From CAYPIE01 sp964410665 (GTDB taxonomy: Bacteria; Planctomycetota; Planctomycetia; Gemmatales; Gemmataceae): DNA of 64,000 bases. The translations under genes and the position numbers were made by a program. This document shows positions 26,228 through 34,945 of this stretch, one piece after another (the first letter of the stretch is position 1; every line of letters starts with the position of its first letter). Under the pieces are notes generated by a model that saw only the letters and a program-made list of their open reading frames with translations, searched no databases and was not told the origin of the DNA. Location of the stretch: assembly GCA_964410665.1 (NCBI GenBank), contig CAYPIE010000002.1, positions 124,001 through 188,000 on the forward strand. The letters are read 5' to 3'.

Positions 26228-26871
26228 GCCAGGTGTTCATCGGCATCGACCTGTCTGGTCCGAGCAACGTGCAAAACACCGTCGTCGTCACTTTCCAAAA
26301 AGATCCCACTCGGCTTCGACGAGTCGATGCCTTGTTCGGACCCAGTGATGGGGAAATCCTTGCTCAGCTTCGAACGCTTACTCAACAAAGCGCTGTGGCA
26401 GTCGGCATCGATGCTCCGCTGTCGTATCAACCCGGTGGCGGCGACCGCCCAGGGGATCGCGACCTCAGGCAACACGCCATTCGCCTGGGTCTGCGCGCGG
26501 GCACGGTCATGACTCCAACCATGCAGCGTATGGTCTATCTCACCCTCCGGGGAATTGTCTTGGCCCGGATGTTGCAGACCCTCCCACATCCGCCGCAAAT
26601 TGTCGAGGTCCATCCTGCTCTCGCACTTGCCCTACACGGAGCCCCGGTCGAGGCAATCCGTTCTCTCAAGACTTCTTCGGAGTCACGTCAATGCCTTCTG
26701 GCATGGTTGGAAACGCAACATCTTCATGGCGTCGTCCGACCGGAACCCACGTCGGATCATTATCTGGCCGCCTGTGCGGCGGCCTTTGCCGCCTGGAACT
26801 GGTCCCATGGACGTGCGCGTTGGTGCTTCCTTGCCCAACCCCCAGCTCACCCGTTCGACTACACCTGTTGA
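26224..26871 (+). CDS. DUF429 family protein, predicted RNase H-like nuclease
   Basis: A 215-residue protein with an RNase H-like opening (FIGIDLSGPSN), an internal VGIDAPLSYQP motif, and a conserved VEVHPALALAL and late DHYLAACAAAFAAW segment, all typical of DUF429. Acidic residues after each motif could form a metal site, but nuclease activity is only predicted for the family. The GTG start at 26224 overlaps the transglutaminase stop by four bases, so the two are translationally coupled. It is the last gene of the ATP-grasp cluster; tpx follows 85 bases later and appears to be a separate unit. Confidence 0.8.
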   Translation: MSQVFIGIDLSGPSNVQNTVVVTFQKDPTRLRRVDALFGPSDGEILAQLRTLTQQSAVAVGIDAPLSYQPGGGDRPGDRDLRQHAIRLGLRAGTVMTPTMQRMVYLTLRGIVLARMLQTLPHPPQIVEVHPALALALHGAPVEAIRSLKTSSESRQCLLAWLETQHLHGVVRPEPTSDHYLAACAAAFAAWNWSHGRARWCFLAQPPAHPFDYTC

Positions 26872-26956
26872 CCGGGGATCCTTGTCCATGTGGCGACGGC
26901 GGCATACACCTAACCGAAATGTTCTGATGGTGAGATTGGTCCTCTAGAGGGTTATC

Positions 26957-27475
26957 ATGACCAAGCGCGAAAATGCCGTCACGTTCAAGGGCGAAGCCAA
27001 GGCCCTGGTAGGTCCGGAACTTGCTCCCGGGGATCATGCCCCGAGCTTCACCTGCCTGTCGGGCCTTGCCCCGGTTTCGCTCACGGATACGCCAACCAAA
27101 CCACGCTTGTTCAGCGTAGTACCTTCGCTCGATACCCCGGTCTGCTCGATACAAACGAAGAAGTTCGAAGAAGAATTGAAAAAGCTGGGCGATGCGATTG
27201 CCTGCTACACCTTCAGCCTGGATCTGCCATTCGCCCAGAAGCGATTCTGTTCCGCCGAAGGTGTGAGCTCCATGAACACCCTCTCGGATGTGCACAATCA
27301 TTCCTTTGGCACCAATTACGGGGTCCTCCTCGATGGCCTGCCTCTACCACTGCTTACCCGAGCCGTGTTTGTCGTCGATGGTAGTGGGAAAATTCAGTAT
27401 GCTGAATATGTTCCAGAAGTTACCAGCGAACCCAACTATGACGCCGCAATCAATGCCTTGAAGGCACTGGTGTAG
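26957..27475 (+). CDS. tpx: Thiol peroxidase
   Basis: A 172-residue atypical two-Cys peroxiredoxin that reduces hydrogen and lipid peroxides using thioredoxin. The peroxidatic Cys is in VVPSLDTPVCSIQTKKFEEE (about residue 63), with the usual Thr three positions before it, and the resolving Cys is in KRFCSAEGV (about residue 97). The start MTKRENAVTFKGEAKALVG and the FGTNYGVLL and GLPLPLLTRAVFVVD stretches are family hallmarks. Length is normal (about 165-175). No redox partner is adjacent. Confidence 0.95.
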   Translation: MTKRENAVTFKGEAKALVGPELAPGDHAPSFTCLSGLAPVSLTDTPTKPRLFSVVPSLDTPVCSIQTKKFEEELKKLGDAIACYTFSLDLPFAQKRFCSAEGVSSMNTLSDVHNHSFGTNYGVLLDGLPLPLLTRAVFVVDGSGKIQYAEYVPEVTSEPNYDAAINALKALV

Positions 27476-27777
27476 GCCAGTCGGTCGCATCGGTGGAGGT
27501 ATACGCTCGGCAGAAGGTCCCCGCCCTTCGGAGCCTAGTTGGCCAATGGAACCGCTTTCCTGAGCATGCCTTCCAGATCGTCAATAGGCTCCGAAGACCT
27601 CCGAGGTGTTCTGTAGTTGCTCCGATCGACTTTCAATCCACGCGTCGAATTGCTCCCTTTGTTCCGTATAATTTCGGCTTGTTGTCCAACACCCCATGCA
27701 TCCTCCGAGAATATTTCTGGGAATGTGACGACACCAATTCGAATCGATTGTTTGTTTCCTTGTACTGTCGAGATATC
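27476..27777. other. Intergenic region upstream of nusB
   Basis: About 300 bases without a recognised gene. The nusB frame stays open upstream to 27493, but the extra 95 residues have no family resemblance, so the segment is read as leader and promoter DNA. Confidence 0.5.
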
Positions 27778-28194
27778 ATGCGTCGGCGATCTAAAGCACG
27801 GGAAGTAGCCCTCCAGGTTCTGTTTATGCGCGACCAACATACCCAGCTTGGTCCGGAACAAATTCAACCATTCCTCGAAGAAAGACTCGACGAACCTGTG
27901 GCTCGACCATTCTGCTATTCGCTTCTCGAAGGTGTCCAGCAATATCACACGACGATCGATGACGCGATTCAGGCTGCCGCGGACAATTGGAAAATTCAAC
28001 GGATGCTCCCGGTGGATCGCAATGTCCTACGTCTGGCCGTGTTCGAACTCTTCTTTCTCGATCCACCTACCCCCACACCTGTCGGCATCGATGAGGCGAT
28101 TGAACTGGCTCGACGCTTTGGAGGGAAAGAGTCGCCCGCCTTTGTCAACGGAATCTTGGATCGAATCGTCCGTCAAGGAGTCTCCACCCCTTGA
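27778..28194 (+). CDS. nusB: Transcription antitermination factor NusB
   Basis: A 138-residue helical RNA-binding factor that, with NusE (S10), loads the antitermination complex on rRNA leader boxA sites. The ATG at 27778 gives the standard start MRRRSKAREVALQVLFMRD; later segments WKIQRMLPVDRNVLRLAVFEL, VGIDEAIELARRFGGKESPAFVNGILD match NusB closely. The ribosome site is weak. Its stop overlaps the TTG start of the metallopeptidase gene (TTGA at 28191-28194), so the two are coupled. Confidence 0.95.
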   Translation: MRRRSKAREVALQVLFMRDQHTQLGPEQIQPFLEERLDEPVARPFCYSLLEGVQQYHTTIDDAIQAAADNWKIQRMLPVDRNVLRLAVFELFFLDPPTPTPVGIDEAIELARRFGGKESPAFVNGILDRIVRQGVSTP

Positions 28195-28592
28195 AGCTGT
28201 CACGCCATGCCTTTCAAACCCTGGTCCGCGAAGCCCTCGATACGCTTCCCCCGGTCATCCGCCAGCACTTGACCAATGTCGTCGTCGATGTCGAGGACGA
28301 GCCGAGCCACGAACTGCTTCACGATCAGGGCTTTCACGATGACGAAATCGCTCACGGCGACAGCCTTTTTGGGTTGTTTGTTCCCCTTGGCATACCCGGC
28401 GGTGGCTTGCTCGATCAGCCGCACCGATTGATCATTTTTCAGCGACCCCACGAGGCGGCATTTCCTGATCCCTCGCAACTTCGAATTGAGGTTCGCAAGA
28501 CCGTTATCCATGAAGTCGCGCATCATTTTGGTTTGACCGACCGAGATCTCGAACGCTTTGACGCCGATCCCAACCCCTTTGGCGAAGCATAA
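28191..28592 (+). CDS. Zincin-like metallopeptidase family protein
   Basis: A 133-residue small protein of the zincin-like metallopeptidase family (COG3824, DUF1025-like). The HExxH zinc motif is read in TVIHEVAHHFGLTDRDLERF near the C-terminus, with a further downstream acidic residue, and IFQRPHE sits before it. The TTG start at 28191 is supported by AAGGAG ten bases upstream and overlaps nusB by four bases. Its stop overlaps the moxR start by one base (TAATG at 28590-28594). Substrate is unknown for this family. Confidence 0.85.
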   Translation: MKLSRHAFQTLVREALDTLPPVIRQHLTNVVVDVEDEPSHELLHDQGFHDDEIAHGDSLFGLFVPLGIPGGGLLDQPHRLIIFQRPHEAAFPDPSQLRIEVRKTVIHEVAHHFGLTDRDLERFDADPNPFGEA

Positions 28593-29572
28593 TGGCCTCC
28601 TCGGAATCTTCAGATCGAAGCCATGTTTTCGAGCAATTGGCTCCGCTGTACCAACAAGTCGAACGGGTCATTGTCGGCCAACGCCTCTTGATCGACCGCA
28701 TTCTGATTGCCCTGCTGACCAACGGGCACCTGTTGATCGAGGGGGTCCCGGGCTTGGCCAAGACGCTGACCATCCGTACCTTCGCCCGTACGTTAAACCT
28801 CCAAGCCCAGCGGATCCAGTTTACCCCTGACTTGCTGCCCGCGGACTTGATCGGCACCCAGATCTATCAACCCGCCTCCGGGGAGTTCCGTGTCCGGAAA
28901 GGCCCGGTGTTTGCCAATATCGTGCTGGCCGATGAGATCAATCGCGCGCCGGCCAAGGTGCAAAGCGCCTTGCTCGAAGCGATGGAAGAACGACAAGTGA
29001 CCATCGGAGAACAAACGTTTCCCCTACCAGAACCGTTCATCGTCCTAGCAACCCAGAATCCCATCGAACAAGAGGGTACCTATCCCCTCCCGGAAGCCCA
29101 ACTCGATCGGTTTATGCTCAAGGTTGTGCTGGATTACCCAAGCAAGGCCGAAGAACGCTTGATCTTGGACCGGATGGGTGCGGTGGAACAGCAAATCGAG
29201 GTCGGGGCAGTGTTGCAGGCCGAGGAACTCCGCCAATTTCGCCATCAAGTCGATCAGGTCCATGTTGACGAACGGATTATTGATTACCTGCTTGACATTG
29301 TCCAAGCCACTCGTCGGCCCGAGGAATACCGATTAAACATAGCCCCACTCATCCAATTTGGTGCCAGCCCTCGTGCGACCATTGCTCTGCTACGAGCCTC
29401 CCGTGCCTCGGCCCTGTTGGCCGGGCGAGCCTTTGTCACACCCCAGGATGTGAAATTGTTGGCCGCGGATGTCCTCCGGCATCGTTTGGTTCTGTCTTAT
29501 GAGGCTGAAGCGGAGGAACGGTCTGCCCTGGACTTGATCCAGGAAATCCTGGATACCCTGGAAGTGCCGTGA
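28592..29572 (+). CDS. MoxR-family AAA+ ATPase
   Basis: A 326-residue cytoplasmic AAA+ ATPase of the MoxR family. Walker A is in IEGVPGLAKTLTIRTF, Walker B in IVLADEINRAPAKVQSALLEA, followed by the family signature ATQNPIEQEGTYPLPEAQLD and the C-terminal AAA lid (LLRASRASALLAGRAFVTPQDV). MoxR proteins assemble or activate partner complexes, normally together with a DUF58 and VWA protein encoded directly downstream. Here the next 490 bases hold no gene, so this copy lacks that usual context. It is the last gene of the nusB-metallopeptidase-moxR overlap operon. Confidence 0.93.
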   Translation: MASSESSDRSHVFEQLAPLYQQVERVIVGQRLLIDRILIALLTNGHLLIEGVPGLAKTLTIRTFARTLNLQAQRIQFTPDLLPADLIGTQIYQPASGEFRVRKGPVFANIVLADEINRAPAKVQSALLEAMEERQVTIGEQTFPLPEPFIVLATQNPIEQEGTYPLPEAQLDRFMLKVVLDYPSKAEERLILDRMGAVEQQIEVGAVLQAEELRQFRHQVDQVHVDERIIDYLLDIVQATRRPEEYRLNIAPLIQFGASPRATIALLRASRASALLAGRAFVTPQDVKLLAADVLRHRLVLSYEAEAEERSALDLIQEILDTLEVP

Positions 29573-30061
29573 ATCTTGGGTAAGTCGAACAATTTTGCTG
29601 ATTGCATTGCCTGGTTTAGCTGTCTGGCTTCGCAGCTTCTTGAGCATCGATCATCTTGTAGCGTTCCCGAAGTCGATGAGCAAACTATGAGATGTGACGA
29701 ATGCAAGGACGCGATTCGACGCTCTCTCTGCTGGCTCGCTCAGGTCGATCCACTCGTTGGGTGATTTTGGCCGGAGTAGTTCGCAGTCATTGCCCCAGAT
29801 GCAATCCGCATCCGAGGGTCCTCCGGGTCGTGTCCGAACCCGGGATGCAACCCGGCATGAATCCCCTTCTCCGGGTGATGCACGATGGGGGAAAACTCCC
29901 ATCGTGCATCGTTGCATATGGCACAATCCCTGCAAAGCGCACTTCGCCGGTCTTATCCGCAGTAATCGCTCTTTCGCCAGAAAAGCCAAACCCGAAAACA
30001 TGACGAGAATCTTCCTGACCATCCTTGAAATGGAGTTCGAGTTCAGCATAGGAAGCTTCTC
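29573..30061. other. Intergenic region after moxR with a strong hairpin
   Basis: A 489-base stretch with no supported gene on either strand. The only clear structure is the inverted repeat at 29877-29910, listed separately. It presumably also holds the promoter of the secreted protein gene at 30062. Confidence 0.45.
29877..29910. repeat. 13-bp perfect inverted repeat (hairpin)
   Basis: GATGCACGATGGG at 29877-29889 is followed after 8 bases by its exact reverse complement at 29898-29910. There is no T run on either side, so it is not a classical terminator; it could be a regulator site or an mRNA hairpin. Confidence 0.6.
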
Positions 30062-30535
30062 ATGACCCGATCGATCCCTGTGTTCGCGATGAGCATCCTG
30101 CTCAGCTGCTTCGCCCAAGCAGCCTACGCCCAAGCGCCGTATCCACCAGTATCTGCCTATCCGGCCGCTCCCGGCGGTTATCCCCCGCCTCCCGGAGCCT
30201 ATCCCGTGGTGCCGCACAACTATCCAGGTGCAGGTTATCCTGGTACACCGATGTACCCGGGCCAACCGAACTTCCAAGGTTGTCCGAATGGCTCCTGTGA
30301 GGAGGAATCCGAAGGCTGCCTGAGTCGGTTGTGGTCGAAACTGTTCCCTCCAAGGCAACCCCAAGACTTTTGCAACCCCTATGGCCTGCATCCACACCTC
30401 CGCTGGCTTTTCCGCTTCCAGAGTCCCCAGCGTTACACGTCGGTACCCAACAATGCACCCTCGGGGGGAACCCTGGTGTTCCCCAACCACCCGTTTGCGC
30501 GAAGCCCACGTGACTTTTTCATGGTTGGCCATTAA
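30062..30535 (+). CDS. Small secreted Pro/Tyr/Gly-rich protein of unknown function
   Basis: A 157-residue protein that I do not recognise. Residues 1-23 form a clear signal peptide ending in AAYAQA. Residues 25-75 are low-complexity with repeated YP and PGGYPPPPGAYP elements. Next comes a short cysteine segment, CPNGSCEEESEGCLSRLW (three cysteines), which may form disulfides, then a basic/aromatic tail (HPHLRWLFRF, FPNHPFARSPRDFF). The composition suggests a surface or matrix-associated structural protein. AGGA lies about 11 bases before the ATG. It stands alone. Confidence 0.65.
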   Translation: MTRSIPVFAMSILLSCFAQAAYAQAPYPPVSAYPAAPGGYPPPPGAYPVVPHNYPGAGYPGTPMYPGQPNFQGCPNGSCEEESEGCLSRLWSKLFPPRQPQDFCNPYGLHPHLRWLFRFQSPQRYTSVPNNAPSGGTLVFPNHPFARSPRDFFMVGH

Positions 30536-31224
30536 TCGACATTTCCGGCAGTCAGCGAGGGAACCTGGCAGGAGATCCTTCCACGGACGGAGGGGTCTTC
30601 TGCTCATGTCAAGCGTGGATAAACCCGTTCGATCCCCCTGCTACTGCCCGAGTCACTACCTGGAGCGAGAAATCCGACGTTGATTGGCCACAGAATCGCT
30701 CGCTGCCACAAGCGAGCCAAGCGTTGAAAATCGACTCCATCACTCCTCGACTAGTCATCGAGCGGCGAATTGCCTGGCCCGAGTCAACTGTCCGAATCCA
30801 ACCTCGCCTCTCCCAGCGTCTCCTCATCCATCAGGCTTGTCCTCAAGGCATGTTCTCAGTGCGAACTGGCCGATCCGAGAGGTGTGGATCCCAGGCTAGT
30901 CAACTCCTCCTCCCCCGTTAAGACCGAGCTAGCGTAGCGAAAAAGGTCACTTAGAAACCCAGGATTCTTCGGAATGGCCGATCTTTGCCGAAGGTCGTCC
31001 TGATCTTGAACTGAGGAAAAACCGTATGTCTATACTATTGTTCCGGGATGGTGCACTTCGCTACAGGTTTTTCTCATTCCTTTGAACTTCCCCGTTTCAA
31101 TCCTTGAATTCAAGCTGGTCGACCCCCACGTCCAGTCGATCCCAACATGCCCAACTCGTCTCCACGAGGTGAGATCGCTAGAAAAAGAATACTGTTCTAT
31201 TGGCCTCTACCGAGAGGATTCGTG
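30536..31224. other. Intergenic region before the PQQ protein gene
   Basis: About 690 bases with no supported gene. TTGAAC (31006-31011) and TATACT (31031-31036) with a 19-base spacer make a plausible sigma-70-like promoter for the following gene, but planctomycete promoters are not well defined and this is weak. The PQQ protein frame is open to 31147 but the extension is unlike a protein start. Confidence 0.35.
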
Positions 31225-32547
31225 ATGCGTCTAGCGCTATGCCTGTTCGCAGGCCTGTCCATTTCCTTGTCCGCTTGGGCCGATCCTCCTATGCCGAGCT
31301 GGCCACAGTGGCGTGGACCCCTGGCGAACGGTGTCGTTCCCAACGGCAACCCACCGCTGAAATGGGACGAACAGACCAACATTCGCTGGAAAGTACGACT
31401 CCCCGGCGACCGAGGCAGTTCGACGCCCATCGTCTGGGACAATAAGATCTTTGTCTTGGCCGTCGAGGATACCAGCCGTCGGGCGATGGCGAATGAGATC
31501 CCCAAACCGGATCCGCAGTTCGACAAGATCCCCGAGCCGCCAAAGACTTTCCACCGCTTTCTGTTGCTCAGCTATGACCTGGGCACGGGCAAGCAAATCT
31601 GGCGAGCGACCCTCTGTGAGTGTGTGCCGCATGAAGGCCATCATCCCACTCATTCCTTTGCTGGCTACTCTCCGGTGACCGATGGCCAGCGGGTCTATGC
31701 AGCGATTGGCTCGCAAGGTATTTATGCATACACTCTCGATGGGAAACCGGTTTGGAAGCGGACTTTCCCACGTCTGGAGACTCGGCGAGGCTGGGGAGAA
31801 GGGGGCTCACCTGCGCTGGCCGGGAACACCCTCGTGGTTCCACTTGATCAAGAGGGAGCCTCTCGACTCGTCGCTCTGGACACTGCCAGCGGTAAATCGA
31901 TCTGGGAGGTGGAACGACCGAATGAGCCGAGCAACTGGTCGACCCCGCTCATCATCGGAGAGAACGACCAGCGACAAATCATACTGAATGGAACCGGAGC
32001 CGCAAGAGCTTATGAGCTGTCCACTGGAAAAGTCATCTGGGAGATCGGCGGTCAAACAGTCAACGCCATTCCGACTCCGGTTGCCAATGACAAGCTCGTC
32101 ATCTGTATGTCAGGCTATCGTGGTGCGCTGGCGGTCGCGGTACCCCGCTCCGCCCGAGGCAACCTAAACGGATCCGATCAATTATGGTGGATCCATGAGC
32201 AAGCGACTCCATATGTCCCTTCGCCGTTGTTGCTGGGCGATCGCTTGTACTTCACTCAAGGCAACAACGCTGTCCTCACCTGTCTGGATATCCGTAGCGG
32301 AAAGGTGCGCATCGATCGTGCGCGCCTGCCCAATCTACGAAGCTTGTATGCATCCCCGGTTGCGGTGAATGACCGGATCTATCTGGTGGATCGCGGCGGG
32401 GTTAGCATGGTGCTTCGTGCTGGAGTCGATGAGATCGATGTGTTCGCGACCAATCGCCTGGATGATGCTATCGATGCTTCGCCGGTCGTGGTTGGTGATC
32501 TGCTACTACTACGGGGTCAACACTATTTATACGCGATCGGCAAATAG
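31225..32547 (+). CDS. Secreted PQQ-like beta-propeller protein (BamB-like repeats)
   Basis: A 440-residue exported protein. ATG 31225, with GAGAGGA upstream, gives a good signal peptide (MRLALCLFAGLSISLSAWA). The mature part is a beta-propeller of PQQ-type WD-like blades; repeats such as GTGKQIWRATLCE, LDGKPVWKRTF, ASGKSIWEVERPNEP, STGKVIWEIGGQ and IRSGKVRIDRA mark successive blades, preceded by WPQWRGPLANGV, the usual opening of planctomycete members. The residues needed to bind PQQ in true dehydrogenases are not evident, so it is probably a structural or binding protein rather than an enzyme. It is abundant in planctomycetes, often near cytochromes; here it is alone. Confidence 0.88.
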   Translation: MRLALCLFAGLSISLSAWADPPMPSWPQWRGPLANGVVPNGNPPLKWDEQTNIRWKVRLPGDRGSSTPIVWDNKIFVLAVEDTSRRAMANEIPKPDPQFDKIPEPPKTFHRFLLLSYDLGTGKQIWRATLCECVPHEGHHPTHSFAGYSPVTDGQRVYAAIGSQGIYAYTLDGKPVWKRTFPRLETRRGWGEGGSPALAGNTLVVPLDQEGASRLVALDTASGKSIWEVERPNEPSNWSTPLIIGENDQRQIILNGTGAARAYELSTGKVIWEIGGQTVNAIPTPVANDKLVICMSGYRGALAVAVPRSARGNLNGSDQLWWIHEQATPYVPSPLLLGDRLYFTQGNNAVLTCLDIRSGKVRIDRARLPNLRSLYASPVAVNDRIYLVDRGGVSMVLRAGVDEIDVFATNRLDDAIDASPVVVGDLLLLRGQHYLYAIGK

Positions 32548-32570
32548 GCTTGGGGACATGAGCGAGCATG

Positions 32571-32594
32571 GGAGTCCAGGCGATGGTGGACTCC
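32571..32594. terminator. Possible bidirectional hairpin between convergent genes
   Basis: GGAGTCCA (32571-32578) and TGGACTCC (32587-32594) form a perfect 8-bp stem with an 8-base loop in the gap between the convergent PQQ gene and aroF. No T run follows. Confidence 0.35.
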
Positions 32595-32628
32595 TGGGAA
32601 TGCAGCATCGTATCATTCCGGGGACGTT

Positions 32629-33645
32629 TTAGCCAATGCGGCAACCGACTGCCTCGACCAACCGGCCTAATTCTTGCATCAAGTTGGCATACTGAATCGG
32701 GAGCAACGCTTGGGCTCCGTCGGAGAGCGCTTTCTCGGGATCGTGATGCACTTCAACATGGACCCCATCCGCGCCCGCGGCGATCGCCGCACGGGTCATG
32801 GCCGGGATCAGATCCGGGCGTCCAGTGGCGTGGCTCGGGTCGACAATGATCGGTAAATGGCTCTGACCCTTGACATTCGGCACCGCGCTGAGATCGAGCA
32901 TGTTGCGGGTTGAATCCTCAAACGACCGCACGCCGCGTTCGCAGAGAATTACCTTGGGGTTGCCTTCGGCCAGGATGTACTCGGCAGACATCAGCAGGTC
33001 TTTGACGGTGGCGCTCATGCCCCGTTTAAGAAGGACTGGCTTGCGGGTCTGACCGACTTCGCGAAGAAGGTCGAAGTTCTGCATGTTGCGGGCGCCGATT
33101 TGCAACATATCAGTGTAACGGGCGACAATCTCGACCTGGCGCGGATCCATGACCTCGGTGACGATGGGCATCCCGTGCTTTCGCCCGACATCTTGGAGGA
33201 TTTTCAGACCCGGAACCCCCAACCCCTGAAAGCTGTAGGGACTGGTGCGCGGTTTGAACGCCCCACCCCGCAAGATATTTGCTCCGGCCGCCTTGACCTG
33301 GCGAGCAATTGTATCCATCTGTTCATAACTTTCAATGGCACATGGACCCGCAATCATGGCGAGCGACCCTGCACCAATCATGACCGAGCCCACCTGAATC
33401 TGGGTTGGAACAGGGTGAAACTCTTTACTGGCTAATTTGAACGGGCGTAACACCCGCATGACCTGTTCCACGCCAGGAATTGCTCGGAGGGTCTCGGCGG
33501 CGGGATTGTTATCGTCGCCGATCAAGCCAATCACCGTTCGTTGCTCACCCTTGATCGGGTGAGCTTTGAAACCAAGTTCGACGATCCGTTCGTTGAGATG
33601 CTGGATCTGTTCCGGGGTCGCATCCGGTTGCAAGACAATAATCAT
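32629..33645 (-). CDS. aroF: 3-deoxy-7-phosphoheptulonate synthase (DAHP synthase, type I beta)
   Basis: A 338-residue enzyme for the first step of the shikimate pathway, joining phosphoenolpyruvate and erythrose 4-phosphate. The N-terminal ferredoxin-like domain (MIIVLQPDATPEQIQHLNER, about 70 residues) places it in the I-beta group, in which that domain can serve allosteric control. The barrel shows MIAGPCAIESYEQM, GGAFKPRTSPYSFQGLG, QIGARNMQNFDLL, KPVLLKRGMS, ILCERGVRSFE and IIVDPSHATGR. ATG 33645 fits; a TTG at 33660 is an unlikely upstream start. pheA lies 57 bases upstream on the same strand, so the two form an aromatic amino acid operon. Confidence 0.95.
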   Translation of the reverse strand: MIIVLQPDATPEQIQHLNERIVELGFKAHPIKGEQRTVIGLIGDDNNPAAETLRAIPGVEQVMRVLRPFKLASKEFHPVPTQIQVGSVMIGAGSLAMIAGPCAIESYEQMDTIARQVKAAGANILRGGAFKPRTSPYSFQGLGVPGLKILQDVGRKHGMPIVTEVMDPRQVEIVARYTDMLQIGARNMQNFDLLREVGQTRKPVLLKRGMSATVKDLLMSAEYILAEGNPKVILCERGVRSFEDSTRNMLDLSAVPNVKGQSHLPIIVDPSHATGRPDLIPAMTRAAIAAGADGVHVEVHHDPEKALSDGAQALLPIQYANLMQELGRLVEAVGCRIG

Positions 33646-33702
33646 GATGCACCGCACCAAGGTCCAGGGAACCTTCTCAGCTCGGCCTCTGCCGAACGGG
33701 TG

Positions 33703-34821
33703 TCATTCTACCGGCTCCGACACCGGAAACGACCCTAATACCGTCAATTTGTCACATTCACGAGACAAAGCTGCCAGAGTCTTTTTGACTTTGGCATCCT
33801 CGGTGTGCCCCTCAAAGTCGGCGAAAAAGACGTACTCCCCTTTGGCCTCTTGATAGGGAAACGATTCAATCCAGGTGACATTCACTTTGTTGAGCTTGAA
33901 AATGGCTAGAACATCTGCCAAAGCACCGGGGCTATGGGCGATTTGGAACATCAACGCAGTCTTATCCTTGCCGGTGCGGGCGCTATCATGCGTACCGATT
34001 ACCGCAAATCGCGTCTCATTGTGTAACGAGTCTTCAATATTATCAAATAGAATTGGGACATTATAACGAATAGCCGCTTGACGGCTGGCTACCGCGGCAG
34101 CACCCGGTTCACTAGCGGCAAGACGGACCGCATCCGTCGTGCTGTTGACCTCATGGAGGGTTGCCTGAGGCACATTCTTGCTGAGCCAGTTGCGGCATTG
34201 CGAAAGAGCTTGCGGCTTGGAATAGACACGGCGAATGTCCGTCTGGGCGACACGCGACAGCAGATTGTGGTGGATGCGTAAGCGGACCTCGGAGCAGATC
34301 CGTAACTGGGGCAAGCGGATAAACATTTCCAGGGTGTCAGCGATCCGGCCATCAGTCGAATTCTCGAGGGGCACTACACCATAATCGACGTGCCCACGAT
34401 TGACTTCTTCGAACACCGCCGCGATATTGCTGACCCCAACCGGATCAGCGCTCAGACCAAACTTCTGAATCATAGCCAAATGACTGAACGAATATTCAGG
34501 ACCAAGAAAGGCGACCTTGAGAACACGCTGCAGTGCCCGCGAGCCACTGAGGATTTCGCGATAAACCGCGCGAATCGTCGTCTCGGTAAGCGGTCCTTGA
34601 TTGTGACGAATCAGATTACTGATCACCTCCTCTTCGCGAGCCGGCGCGAAGATTGGCGATCCGCCATCGTTTTTCAATTCACCGATTTTGACAGCGCATT
34701 TGGCACGCTTGTTGATCAATTCTAAAATCTGCAGGTCAATTTTGTCGATCTGCGCGCGATAGCTTTCTAACGACGCGTTCAGACGATGATCATTTCCACT
34801 GGCATCGGACTTGCGGCCCAT
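33703..34821 (-). CDS. pheA: Bifunctional chorismate mutase / prephenate dehydratase (P-protein)
   Basis: A 372-residue enzyme turning chorismate to prephenate and then to phenylpyruvate, the precursor of phenylalanine. Residues of about 15-100 are an AroQ-type chorismate mutase (YRAQIDKIDLQILELINKRA, AREEEVISNL). The prephenate dehydratase part runs from VAFLGPEYSFSHLAM through GVVPLENSTDGRI to NETRFAVIG, with the conserved TRF. A C-terminal ACT domain (TALMFQIAHSPGALADVLAIF, WIESFPYQEAKGEYVFFADF) carries the phenylalanine-binding ESRP-like region, here written ESFP, which differs from the usual ESRP at the arginine position. The ATG is preceded by GAGG. It is first in the pheA-aroF operon. 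Confidence 0.95.
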   Translation of the reverse strand: MGRKSDASGNDHRLNASLESYRAQIDKIDLQILELINKRAKCAVKIGELKNDGGSPIFAPAREEEVISNLIRHNQGPLTETTIRAVYREILSGSRALQRVLKVAFLGPEYSFSHLAMIQKFGLSADPVGVSNIAAVFEEVNRGHVDYGVVPLENSTDGRIADTLEMFIRLPQLRICSEVRLRIHHNLLSRVAQTDIRRVYSKPQALSQCRNWLSKNVPQATLHEVNSTTDAVRLAASEPGAAAVASRQAAIRYNVPILFDNIEDSLHNETRFAVIGTHDSARTGKDKTALMFQIAHSPGALADVLAIFKLNKVNVTWIESFPYQEAKGEYVFFADFEGHTEDAKVKKTLAALSRECDKLTVLGSFPVSEPVE

Positions 34822-34945
34822 TCACAGCCTCGTGGCGACGGAGCCTGGTCGAACTGGGACATCATAGAGCATGAATGTACGCATCTTGAGGCCGTCTGTC
34901 AACGAAACGGTCGAAGTTGGATCTAACGCTTCAGGCTGTCGATCA

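Noticed and set aside
29651..30607. 318-codon open frame on the minus strand
   Set aside because: It overlaps the secreted-protein gene at 30062-30535 antisense, has no signal or family features and its composition (many Arg, Cys, Trp) is that of a shadow frame.
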